From the NCBI GenBank assembly GCA_050255995.1, contig JBFWIM010000027.1, forward strand, positions 1 to 17,636: DNA of 17,636 nucleotides, read 5' to 3'. A program made the position numbers and the translations under genes. A model generated the notes under the pieces. The model searched no databases and was not told the DNA's origin. It worked only from the letters and a program-made list of their open reading frames with translations. Each line of letters starts with the position of its first letter. Position 1 is the stretch's first letter. Source of the DNA: Intestinibacillus sp050255995. GTDB lineage: Bacteria > Bacillota > Clostridia > Oscillospirales > Butyricicoccaceae. This document shows positions 7,417 to 15,181 of this stretch, one piece after another.

Positions 7417-7440
7417 GTGAGGCTGGATGCCCAGCCTCAC
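7417..7440 (-). repeat. Intercistronic hairpin between binding-protein and amidohydrolase genes
   Basis: GTGAGGCTGG (7417-7426) and CCAGCCTCAC (7431-7440) are perfect 10-bp arms with a 4-base loop. It lies between the binding-protein stop (7464) and the SD of the amidohydrolase gene. No T run follows in the direction of transcription, so it is probably an RNA-stabilising or partial stop element that lets the binding protein be made in excess. This is common for such proteins (inference). Confidence 0.7.
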
Positions 7441-7463
7441 TCCCGAATTACCTGTACCGCAGC

Positions 7464-8540
7464 TTACGGTTTTGCCGTAACAAGCGCGGCATCCACCGAA
7501 GACAGCGGCGCGGTGTTGCTGAACTCAGCAAAATCCGGCGCCTTCTGGATGGTACCGATATCTACGAGGAATTTGCTCATATTGGTCGCGGCGTCCACAA
7601 ACTGCTGGCTGAACTCCATGCTGTAAACGTTCTTATTCATGATGGTCTCACAGAGCTCCGCGTCAATGCCGATCTCTCCCGCAATGATCTCAGCGCATTC
7701 CGCCTTATTGTTATTGATATAGTCAGTCGCCTTACCCAGTGCGCGGAGGAATTTGGTCATCTCTTCCGGGTGCTTTGTGACAAAGTCGTTGTTCGCCTGC
7801 ACGGTCATATAGAAATCAACCCAGTTGACGGGGCCCTTCTTCTCCGGCAGATTATTCTCCGAACCGGTGAAGAGCACTTTGCCGCCGATAGCCTCCGCCT
7901 TGGTGATCCAGGGCTCCCAGCAGGCCATCAGGTCGATGTCGCCGCGTTCCAGCGCGCTGAGCTGTTCGGACGCGCCGAGATTGACAAACGTAATCTTATT
8001 GATGTCAACGCCCAAATCCTTGCACATGTTCTGCACCGCAATCAGAACGCCCGCACCGGAGGTCATGCCGATCTTTTTGCCTTCAATATCTTTCGCGGAA
8101 CTGATGGCGACCTCGGGGCCTGCGACGACCGCCTGCGTAGCCGCAGCGTTCGCCAGAGGCGCAAGCACGTCGGCATCGATGCCGTTGGCCGCAACGGTGA
8201 TATTGTTAAACAGAGACCCGAAGGAAACCTCCGCTTCGCCGCTTGCCACCAGAGAAGCGTTGCTGGAGGGGTCGTTCATCAGCTTGTTTTCGACCGTCAG
8301 ACCCTCCTCGGCGAAGAAACCCTTCTTATCTGCAATGATCTGCTGTGCGGATACCTGAGGATCTAACTCACCGTAAGCATGAATGACAACCGGATCGCCG
8401 CCGCTTTTTGCCGCTGCCTCCGTGCCGGGATCCTTGTCTGTAGAACCGGCGCTGCCGCCTCCGCACCCACTCAGCGCACCCAGCGCCAACGCCGCCGTGA
8501 GCATGCCTGCCATCCATCGTCTCAACGAATATTTTTTCAT
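7464..8540 (-). CDS. ABC transporter substrate-binding lipoprotein (SsuA/TauA/NMT1-like)
   Basis: This 358-residue lipoprotein has a signal peptide with basic N-region MKKYSLRRW, a hydrophobic core, and the lipobox LSGC with Cys26 as the lipidated residue. A Gly/Ser-rich linker follows. The mature part is a periplasmic-binding-protein type 2 fold like SsuA, TauA and THI5/NMT1 (for example DKKGFFAEEGLTVE, the SLFNN segment and LMACWEPW). It would capture a small solute outside the membrane for an ABC importer. The start at 8540 is set by AGGGGAG eight bases upstream; a 30-residue upstream extension is spurious and would bury the signal peptide. No permease or ATPase is nearby. Pairing with the amidohydrolase suggests a nitrogen-ring compound such as allantoin, hydantoin or a pyrimidine, but the ligand is unproven. 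Confidence 0.9.
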   Translation of the reverse strand: MKKYSLRRWMAGMLTAALALGALSGCGGGSAGSTDKDPGTEAAAKSGGDPVVIHAYGELDPQVSAQQIIADKKGFFAEEGLTVENKLMNDPSSNASLVASGEAEVSFGSLFNNITVAANGIDADVLAPLANAAATQAVVAGPEVAISSAKDIEGKKIGMTSGAGVLIAVQNMCKDLGVDINKITFVNLGASEQLSALERGDIDLMACWEPWITKAEAIGGKVLFTGSENNLPEKKGPVNWVDFYMTVQANNDFVTKHPEEMTKFLRALGKATDYINNNKAECAEIIAGEIGIDAELCETIMNKNVYSMEFSQQFVDAATNMSKFLVDIGTIQKAPDFAEFSNTAPLSSVDAALVTAKP

Positions 8541-8567
8541 TTTTAACACTCCCCTGTCGAAATTGAT

Positions 8568-8635
8568 CCGCATGGGCAAAGAAAAATGGTGTAAAGAACT
8601 TGTCTTTACACCATTGTAATGCTTCGCCAATGCGG
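8568..8635 (-). ncRNA. Structured 5' leader with nested inverted repeats and a terminator-like hairpin
   Basis: The inner arms AATGGTGTAAAGA (8585-8597) and TCTTTACACCATT (8603-8615) form a perfect 13-bp hairpin with a 5-base loop. In the direction of transcription a TTTTTCTTT tract begins at its foot, as in an intrinsic terminator. The outer arms 8568-8577 and 8626-8635 pair over 9 of 10 positions and enclose the hairpin. All of this lies between the promoter at 8656-8685 and the lipoprotein start. It may be an attenuator, a riboswitch-like element, a protein-binding leader, or a terminator catching read-through from sbcC. I do not recognise a known riboswitch class. Confidence 0.55.
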
Positions 8636-8655
8636 CTCTGTTTTAACTTGATTTT

Positions 8656-8685
8656 ATTATAACAGGGAGAAACGGCGTTCATCAA
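8656..8685 (-). promoter_or_regulatory. Promoter of the binding-protein/amidohydrolase unit
   Basis: On the minus strand a -35 TTGATG (8680-8685) and a perfect -10 TATAAT (8656-8661), with an extended -10 TG, are 18 bp apart. The leader would be about 110 bases and includes the nested repeats at 8568-8635. The rest of the 8541-8841 gap (8686-8841) shows no gene and no clear terminator for sbcC. Confidence 0.75.
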
Positions 8686-8841
8686 GGACAAAACGCACAT
8701 TTTAATTGCTTTCCAGATGTACACATTGCATGGTTTGGAATTTCTTCTCATGTTCCATTGCCGTTATGTTGCCTGAAGACCGGCGTCCGCATAATGGATT
8801 GCTCCCAAACCGCTCTCTCGCCGACACGCAACCTTTATGTA

Positions 8842-11800
8842 TCAGGCCATCACCCGGATTGTGCTGCCTTCGCTGCTCTTTCGAATGACGATCTGGCGGT
8901 CTATGCGCTCCTTGAGCTCGCTGACATGGGAAATGATTCCCACCAACCGGTTTCCGGCCGCAAGCCCGGCCAGCGTCTGAATGGCCTGCTCGAGCGATTC
9001 CGCATCGAGTGCTCCAAACCCTTCGTCGATGAACAGCGTATCGACCTCCACGCCGCCCGCGTGGCTCTGGATCACATCGGACAGCCCCAGCGCGAGCGCG
9101 AGCGACGCTTTAAACGACTCGCCCCCGGACAGTGACTTGACCGACCGGACACGGCCTGTGTAATGGTCCATCACGTCAATCTCAAGTCCCGCCTGTGCGC
9201 GCAGATCAGCCGCCCCCTCGCGGCGCAGCAGCTCATAGCGGTGATTCGTCATTGCGGAAAGCCGTGCATTGGCCTCATGCAGGATACGCCTGAAATAAAA
9301 TGCCTGCACATATTGTTCAAACGCCAGCTTCTGTTTCCCTGCCAGTTCCCCGTTCGCCGTTTTGGCAAGATCGCTCAGCAGCAGATATTCCTTTTGGCTG
9401 GCTGCGGACTCGCGCACCGCTTTCGTAAGCGCCTGCGCGATCGGTTCGTTAATGCTGAGCCGTGCGGTGAGCGTCTGCATGCATTTTTCGAGCTGTTGCT
9501 TTTCCTGCTCCAGTCGTTGTCTTTCCGCCTGGAGTTGTCCAATGTCCTGTTTCTGCTTCCCTTCCGTCTCGCCTGCAAGCCGCAGCAAATTCTGATCCGC
9601 CGCGTTGACATCGTTCCGGTACTGTTCTATTGCGCGCCGCAGTTCCTCTGTTTCCGTAGCGGTTTTACTAGCGTTATGGTACGCCTCTTCATCGGCAAAG
9701 CCGCATTCGGATACCGCCCGGGCGTATGCTGCGCCTGCCTGCCGTTCTGCCTGCCCTGCAATAACCAGCTGCTCTTTCCGCTCTGCCAGAAGTGCTTTGC
9801 TCGCCTCAAGCCGGTTCTTCCGGGTATGATAGCCCTCCTCGGCCTGCCGGAAAGCCTCCCTCATCGCTGTGAGCGTTGCCGTCCACTCCTCCATAGCCGC
9901 GGCGGCGGCGGCGCGGTCGGCATACTCCAGCGTATCCCGGAGCGCCTTCCATTCGCCCCCCCGGGCGGCAAGCGCTGCGATGGCAGCGCTTTTCTGCTGC
10001 TCGGCGCGCGCCATCTCCTCCTCGTTCGCACGCAAGGCGCGTTCCGTTGCGTCTAGCTGTTCCCGGCACTGCTTTTTACGGGCAGACTGCGCCTGTAGCG
10101 CAAGCGCCTCGGCGTCATTCTCACCCATTGCCCGTCTGTTGTCCGCAAGCGCGGCTTCGATTTGCCCGGCAAGCCCTTCCTGCATTGTGCCAATCCCGTC
10201 CTCCGGGAAGCTTGCGCGAGCCATATGCTCCAGTTGCTCCCCTGCCAGATCGATTTCCGCGAGCTTCGCCGCCGCCCGTTCGCTGCACTGCTGCATATTT
10301 TGCCGAGCCTGTTCGGCCTTTTGCTGGCAGGTTTTAAGCTCCGCTTCGCTTGGCGCATCGGAAGCAAGCCGCGCCTTGTGCGGATGCGTGGTTGCGCCGC
10401 ATACCGGACACGGATCTCCCTCGTTCAGCGAAGCCGCCAGAATACCTGCCTGCTCCCGTAAAAAAGCCATCTCTTTGTCTAAATATATCGTGTTTGCCTC
10501 CCGAAAGGCTGCCTCTGCGTCGGCAAATTCCTGCTGTAACCGGGCGCACTCCCTCCGCAGCCCGTCCAGCCTGACCATCTTTTCCCGCAGCTCCAGCAGA
10601 CCGTTTGCGCGCATCTCAAGCTGTCGCGCGGCCTGCTTGCAAATAGCGGCGCGCGTCTCCACATCCGCCAGCTGTTCATTTTCCATCTGTAGTTGATCCC
10701 TGCGCGCCGCGAGCTCGTCCTTTTGCCGCCTGCGTGTATCAAGCGCCGCCTGTGCCGCTGCCTGTGCCGTCTCTAATTGCTGCATCTCGCTTTCCAGCCG
10801 GTCGGCGGCGTCATATTGCGGCAGCTTTTCAGTCAGCCGGCCAATCGCGGCGGACAGCTTGTCCCGTGCGGGGCTCTTTTCCGCCTCCGCCCGGTATGCC
10901 GCCTGCGCGGCATCCAGTTCCCGCGCCTGGTTTTGGATTTCCACTTCCAGAGCCGCAATGCGCTCCGTCAGCTGTCCGACTGCCGTCTGATACCGCAGAT
11001 AATCTGTCTCCAGCGGCGCGACGGTATAGCGCGCCTTTTCCGCTTGCTGCAGCGCCTGATATTGCGCCCGGTGGGCTGCTTCCCGTTCTGTCAGGGCCTG
11101 CCTTCTTCCCCGCGCGGCGTCCAGGTCAGCAAAGGCGCGGTTGATGTGCTCCGCCCGCGCGATCATGGTAATCTGCACAGCGAGCGCGGCATCCAGCACT
11201 CCCGCCTGCTGCCGCAGACTGTCCTGCATCGCCGCGTCCTCCTCCAGCATCGCCCGCAGGCCGTTCAGGATTTCTTCCGCGCTATGAATCGTCGCCACCT
11301 CTCTCTCAGCGGCGACCCTGCATCCCTGCTCGCTTTCGGAACAGGAAATGCCCGCAATGTATTGACCGATACTCCGCTCGCCGCTCTCGCAGCGTTGTCT
11401 TGCTTCCCGTTCCCGATCCTTCAGCAGCCGCTGTACGGACTGATACAGCTCAGTGCTGAACACCCTTCGGAATATTTCCCCGCGCTCCCGGCTATCGGCA
11501 AGCAGAAGCTGAAGGAACTCGCCCTGCGCGATCATCGCAACCTGTTTGAACTGCTTATAATTGACGCCCAAAACCCCTTCCACCTTTGCCGACACATCCC
11601 GGTATCCGGTGACGATACCGCCATCGGGCATTTGCAGCGTGGCGTCGGCTGTTTCGGTCGTCACACCGTCCCCATTTTTCTTCGGGCGCTCATAACGGGG
11701 GTTGCGTGTAATCACATATTCCTTGCGCCGATGTTCAAAGGTCAGCGCCACATAGGTTTTGGCCTGCGCCTGCGCGAAATCACTGCGCAGAGAATCCACC

Positions 11801-11985
11801 GTTCTGACCGCGCCGCTCGTTTCCCCGAACAGCGCGAACGCAATTGCGTCAAAGACGGTGGTCTTGCCTGCGCCGGTGTCTCCGGTGATGAGAAACAGAC
11901 CCTGTCCGCCAAATGCTCTGAAATCCAGTTCGGTTTCCCCGGCATAGGGGCCGAACGCGCTCACGATCAGTTTGATCGGTTTCAT
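8842..11985 (-). CDS. sbcC: Nuclease SbcCD subunit C (SMC-like ATPase)
   Basis: This 1047-residue SMC/Rad50-type ATPase is the standard SbcC length. With SbcD it trims hairpins, palindromes and protein-blocked DNA ends. Domains in order are: N-terminal ATPase lobe with Walker A GDTGAGKTT (35-43), a long coiled coil rich in Ala/Glu/Gln/Arg, a zinc hook at CPVC (about 526-529), a return coiled coil, and a C-terminal lobe with the LSGGES signature (about 952) and Walker B DTLFIDEGFG (about 982-991). A Q-loop MIAQGEFLQLLL lies near residue 151. The ATG overlaps the sbcD stop by four bases (ATGA), so the two are translationally coupled. The high-GC coiled coil produces long spurious reading frames on the other strand. 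Confidence 0.97.
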   Translation of the reverse strand: MKPIKLIVSAFGPYAGETELDFRAFGGQGLFLITGDTGAGKTTVFDAIAFALFGETSGAVRTVDSLRSDFAQAQAKTYVALTFEHRRKEYVITRNPRYERPKKNGDGVTTETADATLQMPDGGIVTGYRDVSAKVEGVLGVNYKQFKQVAMIAQGEFLQLLLADSRERGEIFRRVFSTELYQSVQRLLKDREREARQRCESGERSIGQYIAGISCSESEQGCRVAAEREVATIHSAEEILNGLRAMLEEDAAMQDSLRQQAGVLDAALAVQITMIARAEHINRAFADLDAARGRRQALTEREAAHRAQYQALQQAEKARYTVAPLETDYLRYQTAVGQLTERIAALEVEIQNQARELDAAQAAYRAEAEKSPARDKLSAAIGRLTEKLPQYDAADRLESEMQQLETAQAAAQAALDTRRRQKDELAARRDQLQMENEQLADVETRAAICKQAARQLEMRANGLLELREKMVRLDGLRRECARLQQEFADAEAAFREANTIYLDKEMAFLREQAGILAASLNEGDPCPVCGATTHPHKARLASDAPSEAELKTCQQKAEQARQNMQQCSERAAAKLAEIDLAGEQLEHMARASFPEDGIGTMQEGLAGQIEAALADNRRAMGENDAEALALQAQSARKKQCREQLDATERALRANEEEMARAEQQKSAAIAALAARGGEWKALRDTLEYADRAAAAAAMEEWTATLTAMREAFRQAEEGYHTRKNRLEASKALLAERKEQLVIAGQAERQAGAAYARAVSECGFADEEAYHNASKTATETEELRRAIEQYRNDVNAADQNLLRLAGETEGKQKQDIGQLQAERQRLEQEKQQLEKCMQTLTARLSINEPIAQALTKAVRESAASQKEYLLLSDLAKTANGELAGKQKLAFEQYVQAFYFRRILHEANARLSAMTNHRYELLRREGAADLRAQAGLEIDVMDHYTGRVRSVKSLSGGESFKASLALALGLSDVIQSHAGGVEVDTLFIDEGFGALDAESLEQAIQTLAGLAAGNRLVGIISHVSELKERIDRQIVIRKSSEGSTIRVMA

Positions 11986-13133
11986 TCGCCGTCACCTCCC
12001 GCTTCCGCGAAAACCCGTTCCATGACAGCCGCCCGTTCATCCCGGAGCGGGCTGTTGTTTTGCGCTTCATAAAACGCCGCAAACAGCTCCAAGGGGCTCT
12101 GCACGGCTATGTCACCGGCAGGCGCTGCCTGAGACAGGTCCGTTTGCCTGCTGCGGCTGTTCTCAAAGTCCAGCAGCATCAGGTTGGGATACACCTGCCG
12201 CAGTTGCCCGATCGCGTCGTAGAGCGGCCCCTCATCCGTCAGCGTGACGTGAATATAGTCTTCCGCACTCTGCGGATCTTCCCGCCCGACGCGCAGCAGC
12301 TCCGCAATTGGTCCTTTGATTTCGCGCAGATCGTGCAGCGGTGCAAGCGGACGCGCGGTAACCGCAATCTGCCCCTTTGCGCCGAGCTCCAGCACGGTCA
12401 CCGATTTCGCGTGGCGCGCTTCGGAAAAGGAATACTTGAGCGGCGAGCCTGCGTAGCGAACGGTATCCCGGCCAATGCGCTGCGCCCGGTGCAGATGGCC
12501 GAGAGCGACGTAATCGAAACCATCGAACGCAGCTGCATCCACGTGGTCAAGACCGCCGACGGATACACTCTCCGAATCCGAGCGCTCCGGCTGCTGCGTT
12601 CCGCTAATGACAAACTGGTGCGCCAACAGGATGTTCCGCTCTGCCGGGTTAAGTTCCGCCGCGTCCGTCACCATGCGCACCGCCTGATCATAGGATTCAA
12701 TTGCCGTTTCAAAATACGGCTTCACCACAGCCGGTTTTATAAAGGGCAGCAGGAAAATGTTAACCGCGCCATGCTCGTCTCGCAGCGTGGCCTTCCGCAT
12801 CCTGCCCTCAAACACGCCGGCAATGTACAGGCCGTTTTTGCGCAGAAGACGGCTGCCAAATCCCAAACGTTCCGGCGAATCATGGTTCCCGCTGATCATA
12901 AAAACAGCCTGTCCTCTTTCGGTCAGGCCGGTCAGAAATGCGTCGAGCAGTTCCACCGCCTCCACAGGAGGCTGACTTTTGTCATAGACGTCGCCGGCGA
13001 TCAGAACGCCGTCCGTCTTTTCCTCATCAACCAGCCGCAAAACCTGTTCCAGGATATGCTTCTGTTCCTCAATCATATTGAATTCATTGACCCGCTTGCC
13101 GATATGCAGGTCAGCAATATGCAGTAATTTCAT
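11982..13133 (-). CDS. sbcD: Nuclease SbcCD subunit D (Mre11-like nuclease)
   Basis: This 383-residue metallophosphoesterase is the nuclease partner of SbcC and resembles Mre11. The metal-binding motifs are DLHIG (8-12), GDVYD (47-51), SGNHDS (about 80-85), a LAHQF histidine, and GHLHRAQ. The C-terminal part is the capping domain that contacts the SbcC coiled-coil base. The start at 13133 is chosen because the family begins MKLLHIADLHIGK and AAGGAG lies 9 bases upstream; a 17-residue GTG-started extension is unlikely. It is the first gene of the sbcDC operon behind a near-consensus promoter. Confidence 0.97.
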   Translation of the reverse strand: MKLLHIADLHIGKRVNEFNMIEEQKHILEQVLRLVDEEKTDGVLIAGDVYDKSQPPVEAVELLDAFLTGLTERGQAVFMISGNHDSPERLGFGSRLLRKNGLYIAGVFEGRMRKATLRDEHGAVNIFLLPFIKPAVVKPYFETAIESYDQAVRMVTDAAELNPAERNILLAHQFVISGTQQPERSDSESVSVGGLDHVDAAAFDGFDYVALGHLHRAQRIGRDTVRYAGSPLKYSFSEARHAKSVTVLELGAKGQIAVTARPLAPLHDLREIKGPIAELLRVGREDPQSAEDYIHVTLTDEGPLYDAIGQLRQVYPNLMLLDFENSRSRQTDLSQAAPAGDIAVQSPLELFAAFYEAQNNSPLRDERAAVMERVFAEAGGDGE

Positions 13134-13207
13134 GCCTCGGTTCTCCTTCCAGACGAGCGGGTTTTGCCATACGGATGTCGGCACAAGCCGCGCGCCGCCT
13201 TACTCGC

Positions 13208-13236
13208 ATCTTAACGGGAATCCGGCGCTATGTCAA
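13208..13236 (-). promoter_or_regulatory. Promoter of the sbcD-sbcC operon
   Basis: On the minus strand a perfect -35 TTGACA (13231-13236) lies 17 bp from a -10 TAAGAT (13208-13213, 5 of 6). The leader to the sbcD ATG would be about 65-70 bases. The amidase gene diverges from the same intergenic region. Confidence 0.78.
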
Positions 13237-13288
13237 CCCCCGGTAACACAGCACTTTTTCGTTCGCCGCTGAATACGCTAGTTATGAT

Positions 13289-13299
13289 AGGAGGTGATC
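13289..13299 (+). promoter_or_regulatory. Near-perfect Shine-Dalgarno site that sets a TTG start
   Basis: AGGAGGTGATC matches the 16S rRNA 3' end over its whole length and lies just upstream of a TTG codon at 13302. It decides the amidase start, since translation from the ATG at 13230 would run through it. No good sigma-A promoter is visible for the amidase. The TATGAT just before the SD is too close to serve as a -10. Confidence 0.8.
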
Positions 13300-13301
13300 C
13301 T

Positions 13302-13874
13302 TTGGCAATCAAGATCTTTATTGACCAGGGGCATAATCCAAGCGGTCCCAACACCGGCGCGCAGGCGAACGACTTGGTAGAGCAGGATGTAAACTATATT
13401 GTCGGGCAGTATTTGGCAAGCATGTTGCGGCGGGATCCGCGCTTTGACGTCCGCCTTTCACGCAATACCCCGACCGAAATTCTGGGCACCAGCAATACCA
13501 CCAGTCTGGCGGAACGTGTCAGAAGGGCGAACAGCTGGCCAGCTGACTACTTTATAAGCATCCACTCTAACGCGAACCCAAATACCGCCATAAACGGTAC
13601 CGAGGTGTATGTTTACGAGCAGAATTCGCAGCCATACTGGCTGGCGCAGCACATTGTGAACGGTATCGTAAGGCGCACCGGCACGCGCGATAACGGCGTG
13701 CGCCTGAACCCCGGACTGTATGTACTTCGAAATACACAAATGCCGTCCGTACTTGTTGAGCTTGGATATCTGACAAATGAAGCCGACGCGCAAAAGCTGC
13801 GCGAAAATCCCTATGGCTTCGCACAAGGTATTTATGACGGTTTGCTCAGCTATTTTGGCTTTGACACCGTCTGA
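13302..13874 (+). CDS. N-acetylmuramoyl-L-alanine amidase (Amidase_3 catalytic domain only)
   Basis: This 190-residue zinc amidase cuts the bond between muramic acid and the first L-alanine of peptidoglycan stem peptides. Zinc ligands are His11 (DQGHNP), Glu27 (LVEQDV) and His88 (SIHSNAN), and the catalytic Glu153 lies in VLVELGYLTN. It is only the catalytic domain: there is no signal peptide, no membrane segment and no wall-binding repeat. Such signal-less forms are known among phage endolysins and mother-cell-lysis amidases of spore formers (CwlC type), so release by lysis or an unconventional route is likely. The TTG start is chosen from the strong SD. Neighbours are unrelated DNA-repair and metabolic genes, and no holin or phage gene is present. 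Confidence 0.88.
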   Translation: MAIKIFIDQGHNPSGPNTGAQANDLVEQDVNYIVGQYLASMLRRDPRFDVRLSRNTPTEILGTSNTTSLAERVRRANSWPADYFISIHSNANPNTAINGTEVYVYEQNSQPYWLAQHIVNGIVRRTGTRDNGVRLNPGLYVLRNTQMPSVLVELGYLTNEADAQKLRENPYGFAQGIYDGLLSYFGFDTV

Positions 13875-13937
13875 GAATGCTTACCCCGTTACTCCTCTCC
13901 GCGGAATCCAATTTAAATTTTTGCATTTCTGGCAGCC

Positions 13938-13979
13938 AAAAGCATGGTTCCCGGCCGATACGCCGGAAACCATGCTTTT
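13938..13979 (+). terminator. Intrinsic terminator of the amidase gene
   Basis: Arms of 18 bases (13938-13955 and 13962-13979) pair with one mismatch, and a T5 run closes the right side. It lies about 63 bases after the amidase stop. The A4 at its left foot could also let it act on minus-strand transcripts. Confidence 0.88.
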
Positions 13980-13988
13980 TCATTACAC

Positions 13989-14029
13989 GATAAAAGTGCG
14001 CTCTCCTGATTGGAAAACGCACTTTCATC
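13989..14029 (-). terminator. Probable terminator of the gap-pgk-dehydrogenase operon
   Basis: GATAAAAGTGCG (13989-14000) and CGCACTTTCATC (14018-14029) pair at 11 of 12 positions around a 17-base loop. On the minus strand the T4 within the left foot gives a short U tract. It lies about 55 bases beyond the stop of the last gene of the operon. Confidence 0.65.
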
Positions 14030-14083
14030 CTATTCGCCGTATTTTGTCGATGCCGCCGTGGCGGCCGTTTCTGTATCGAAAAT

Positions 14084-15160
14084 TTACTTTTTGACGCTTT
14101 CACACAATACGCGGACAACCTCATCACCGACCTGATCGGTCGTTGCAGTGCCGCCCATATCGGGCGTCAGCGCCTTGGCCTCGACCATAACCTGTTCAAT
14201 GACATCGATCAATCGGGCGCCCCAGTCCTCGTATCCGAAGAAATCCAGCATCTGGCTGACAGACCACACGGAAGCAAGCGGATTGGCCTTCTTCTGTCCC
14301 GCAATATCGGGCGCAGATCCGTGAATCGGCTCGAACATGGACGGGAAGGTGCGGTCCGGGTTCAGGTTTGCACCGGCTGCGAGACCCATGCCGCCTGAAA
14401 TTGCCGCGCCGATATCGGTCAGGATATCGCCGAACAGATTGGATGTTACCACAACCTGGAAGCGCTGAGGATTTTTTACGAAGAACATGCTCGCGGCATC
14501 AACGAGCAGCGAGTGTGTCTCCACATCCGGATATTCCTGCCCAACCTCCGCAAAGATCTCATCCCAGAATACCATAGAGTAGTTGAGGGCATTTGCCTTG
14601 CTGACATTGGTCAGGGCCTTGTGCTCCTTGCGCGCCAATTCATACGCATAGCGGATAACACGCTCGGTGCCCTTGCGGGAAAACACACCGGTCTGCAGGA
14701 CAACCTCATTCGGCTGGCCCTTGAACAGCCAGTCGCCCGCGCCCGCATACTCGCCTTCGCTGTTCTCACGAATCACGACAATGTCAATATCGCCCTTTTT
14801 GCAGCCCACAAGCGGGCACGGCGCGCCGTTCAGCAGTTTCACTGGGCGTACATTGATATACTCATCGAACTCATGGCGGATGCGTATCAACAGATCGCGC
14901 AGAGAAACGTGATCCGGTACTCCCGGCGCACCAACCGCTCCGAGATAAATCGCGTCAAACGCCTTCAGCTTTTCCATGCCGTCGTCGTCCATCATCTTCC
15001 CGGTCTTCAGATAATATTCGCAGCCCCATGGGAAATAGGTGTATTCAAAACGAAAGGAACCGTCGAGTTCAGCGACTTTATCCAGAACCTTAATACCCTC
15101 AGCCAGTACCTCCGGGCCCACACCGTCGCCCGCAATTACTGCAATTTTATATGTCTTCAT
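14084..15160 (-). CDS. Beta-decarboxylating dehydrogenase, D-malate/tartrate dehydrogenase family
   Basis: This 358-residue NAD-dependent enzyme belongs to the isocitrate/isopropylmalate dehydrogenase superfamily and reads closest to DmlA/TtuC (D-malate or tartrate dehydrogenase/decarboxylase). It has the N-terminal AVIAGDGVGPEV segment, WGCEYY and GKMMDDD (46-60), the substrate arginines in RIRHEF and NVRPV, VIRENSEGEY (129-138), Lys188-Asn190 in SKANAL, metal aspartates Asp221, Asp245 and Asp249, and the nucleotide segment HGSAPDIAG (280-288). The family oxidises a 2-hydroxyacid and can decarboxylate it: D-malate to pyruvate, or tartrate to oxaloglycolate and D-glycerate. It is the last gene of the operon, 21 bases after pgk, with SD AAGGGGAAG. 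Substrate is inferred by family only; 3-isopropylmalate is less likely since no leu genes are near. Confidence 0.85.
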   Translation of the reverse strand: MKTYKIAVIAGDGVGPEVLAEGIKVLDKVAELDGSFRFEYTYFPWGCEYYLKTGKMMDDDGMEKLKAFDAIYLGAVGAPGVPDHVSLRDLLIRIRHEFDEYINVRPVKLLNGAPCPLVGCKKGDIDIVVIRENSEGEYAGAGDWLFKGQPNEVVLQTGVFSRKGTERVIRYAYELARKEHKALTNVSKANALNYSMVFWDEIFAEVGQEYPDVETHSLLVDAASMFFVKNPQRFQVVVTSNLFGDILTDIGAAISGGMGLAAGANLNPDRTFPSMFEPIHGSAPDIAGQKKANPLASVWSVSQMLDFFGYEDWGARLIDVIEQVMVEAKALTPDMGGTATTDQVGDEVVRVLCESVKK

Positions 15161-15181
15161 TTTTCAGCTTCCCCTTCAATC

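Noticed and set aside
6565..7626. 353-codon plus-strand open frame opposite the amidohydrolase gene
   Set aside because: It is antisense to a gene with all catalytic residues, with Arg/His-rich random-looking composition.
8541..8630. Upstream extension of the binding-protein gene
   Set aside because: It would run through the leader hairpin and bury the signal peptide. The ATG at 8540 has a good SD and begins a textbook lipoprotein signal.
8568..8635. TPP riboswitch in front of the NMT1-like gene
   Set aside because: Thiamine-precursor binding proteins are often TPP-controlled, but I find no conserved THI-box segments in the leader.
10777..12072. 431-codon plus-strand open frame opposite sbcC and the end of sbcD
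   Set aside because: It lies wholly antisense to well-supported genes, its product is Arg/Leu/Pro-rich low-complexity with no recognised domain, and no SD supports it. It is a by-product of GC-rich third positions.
13282..13288. TATGAT as the -10 box of the amidase promoter
   Set aside because: It abuts the SD, so the transcript would start in or after the ribosome site, and no -35 is correctly spaced.
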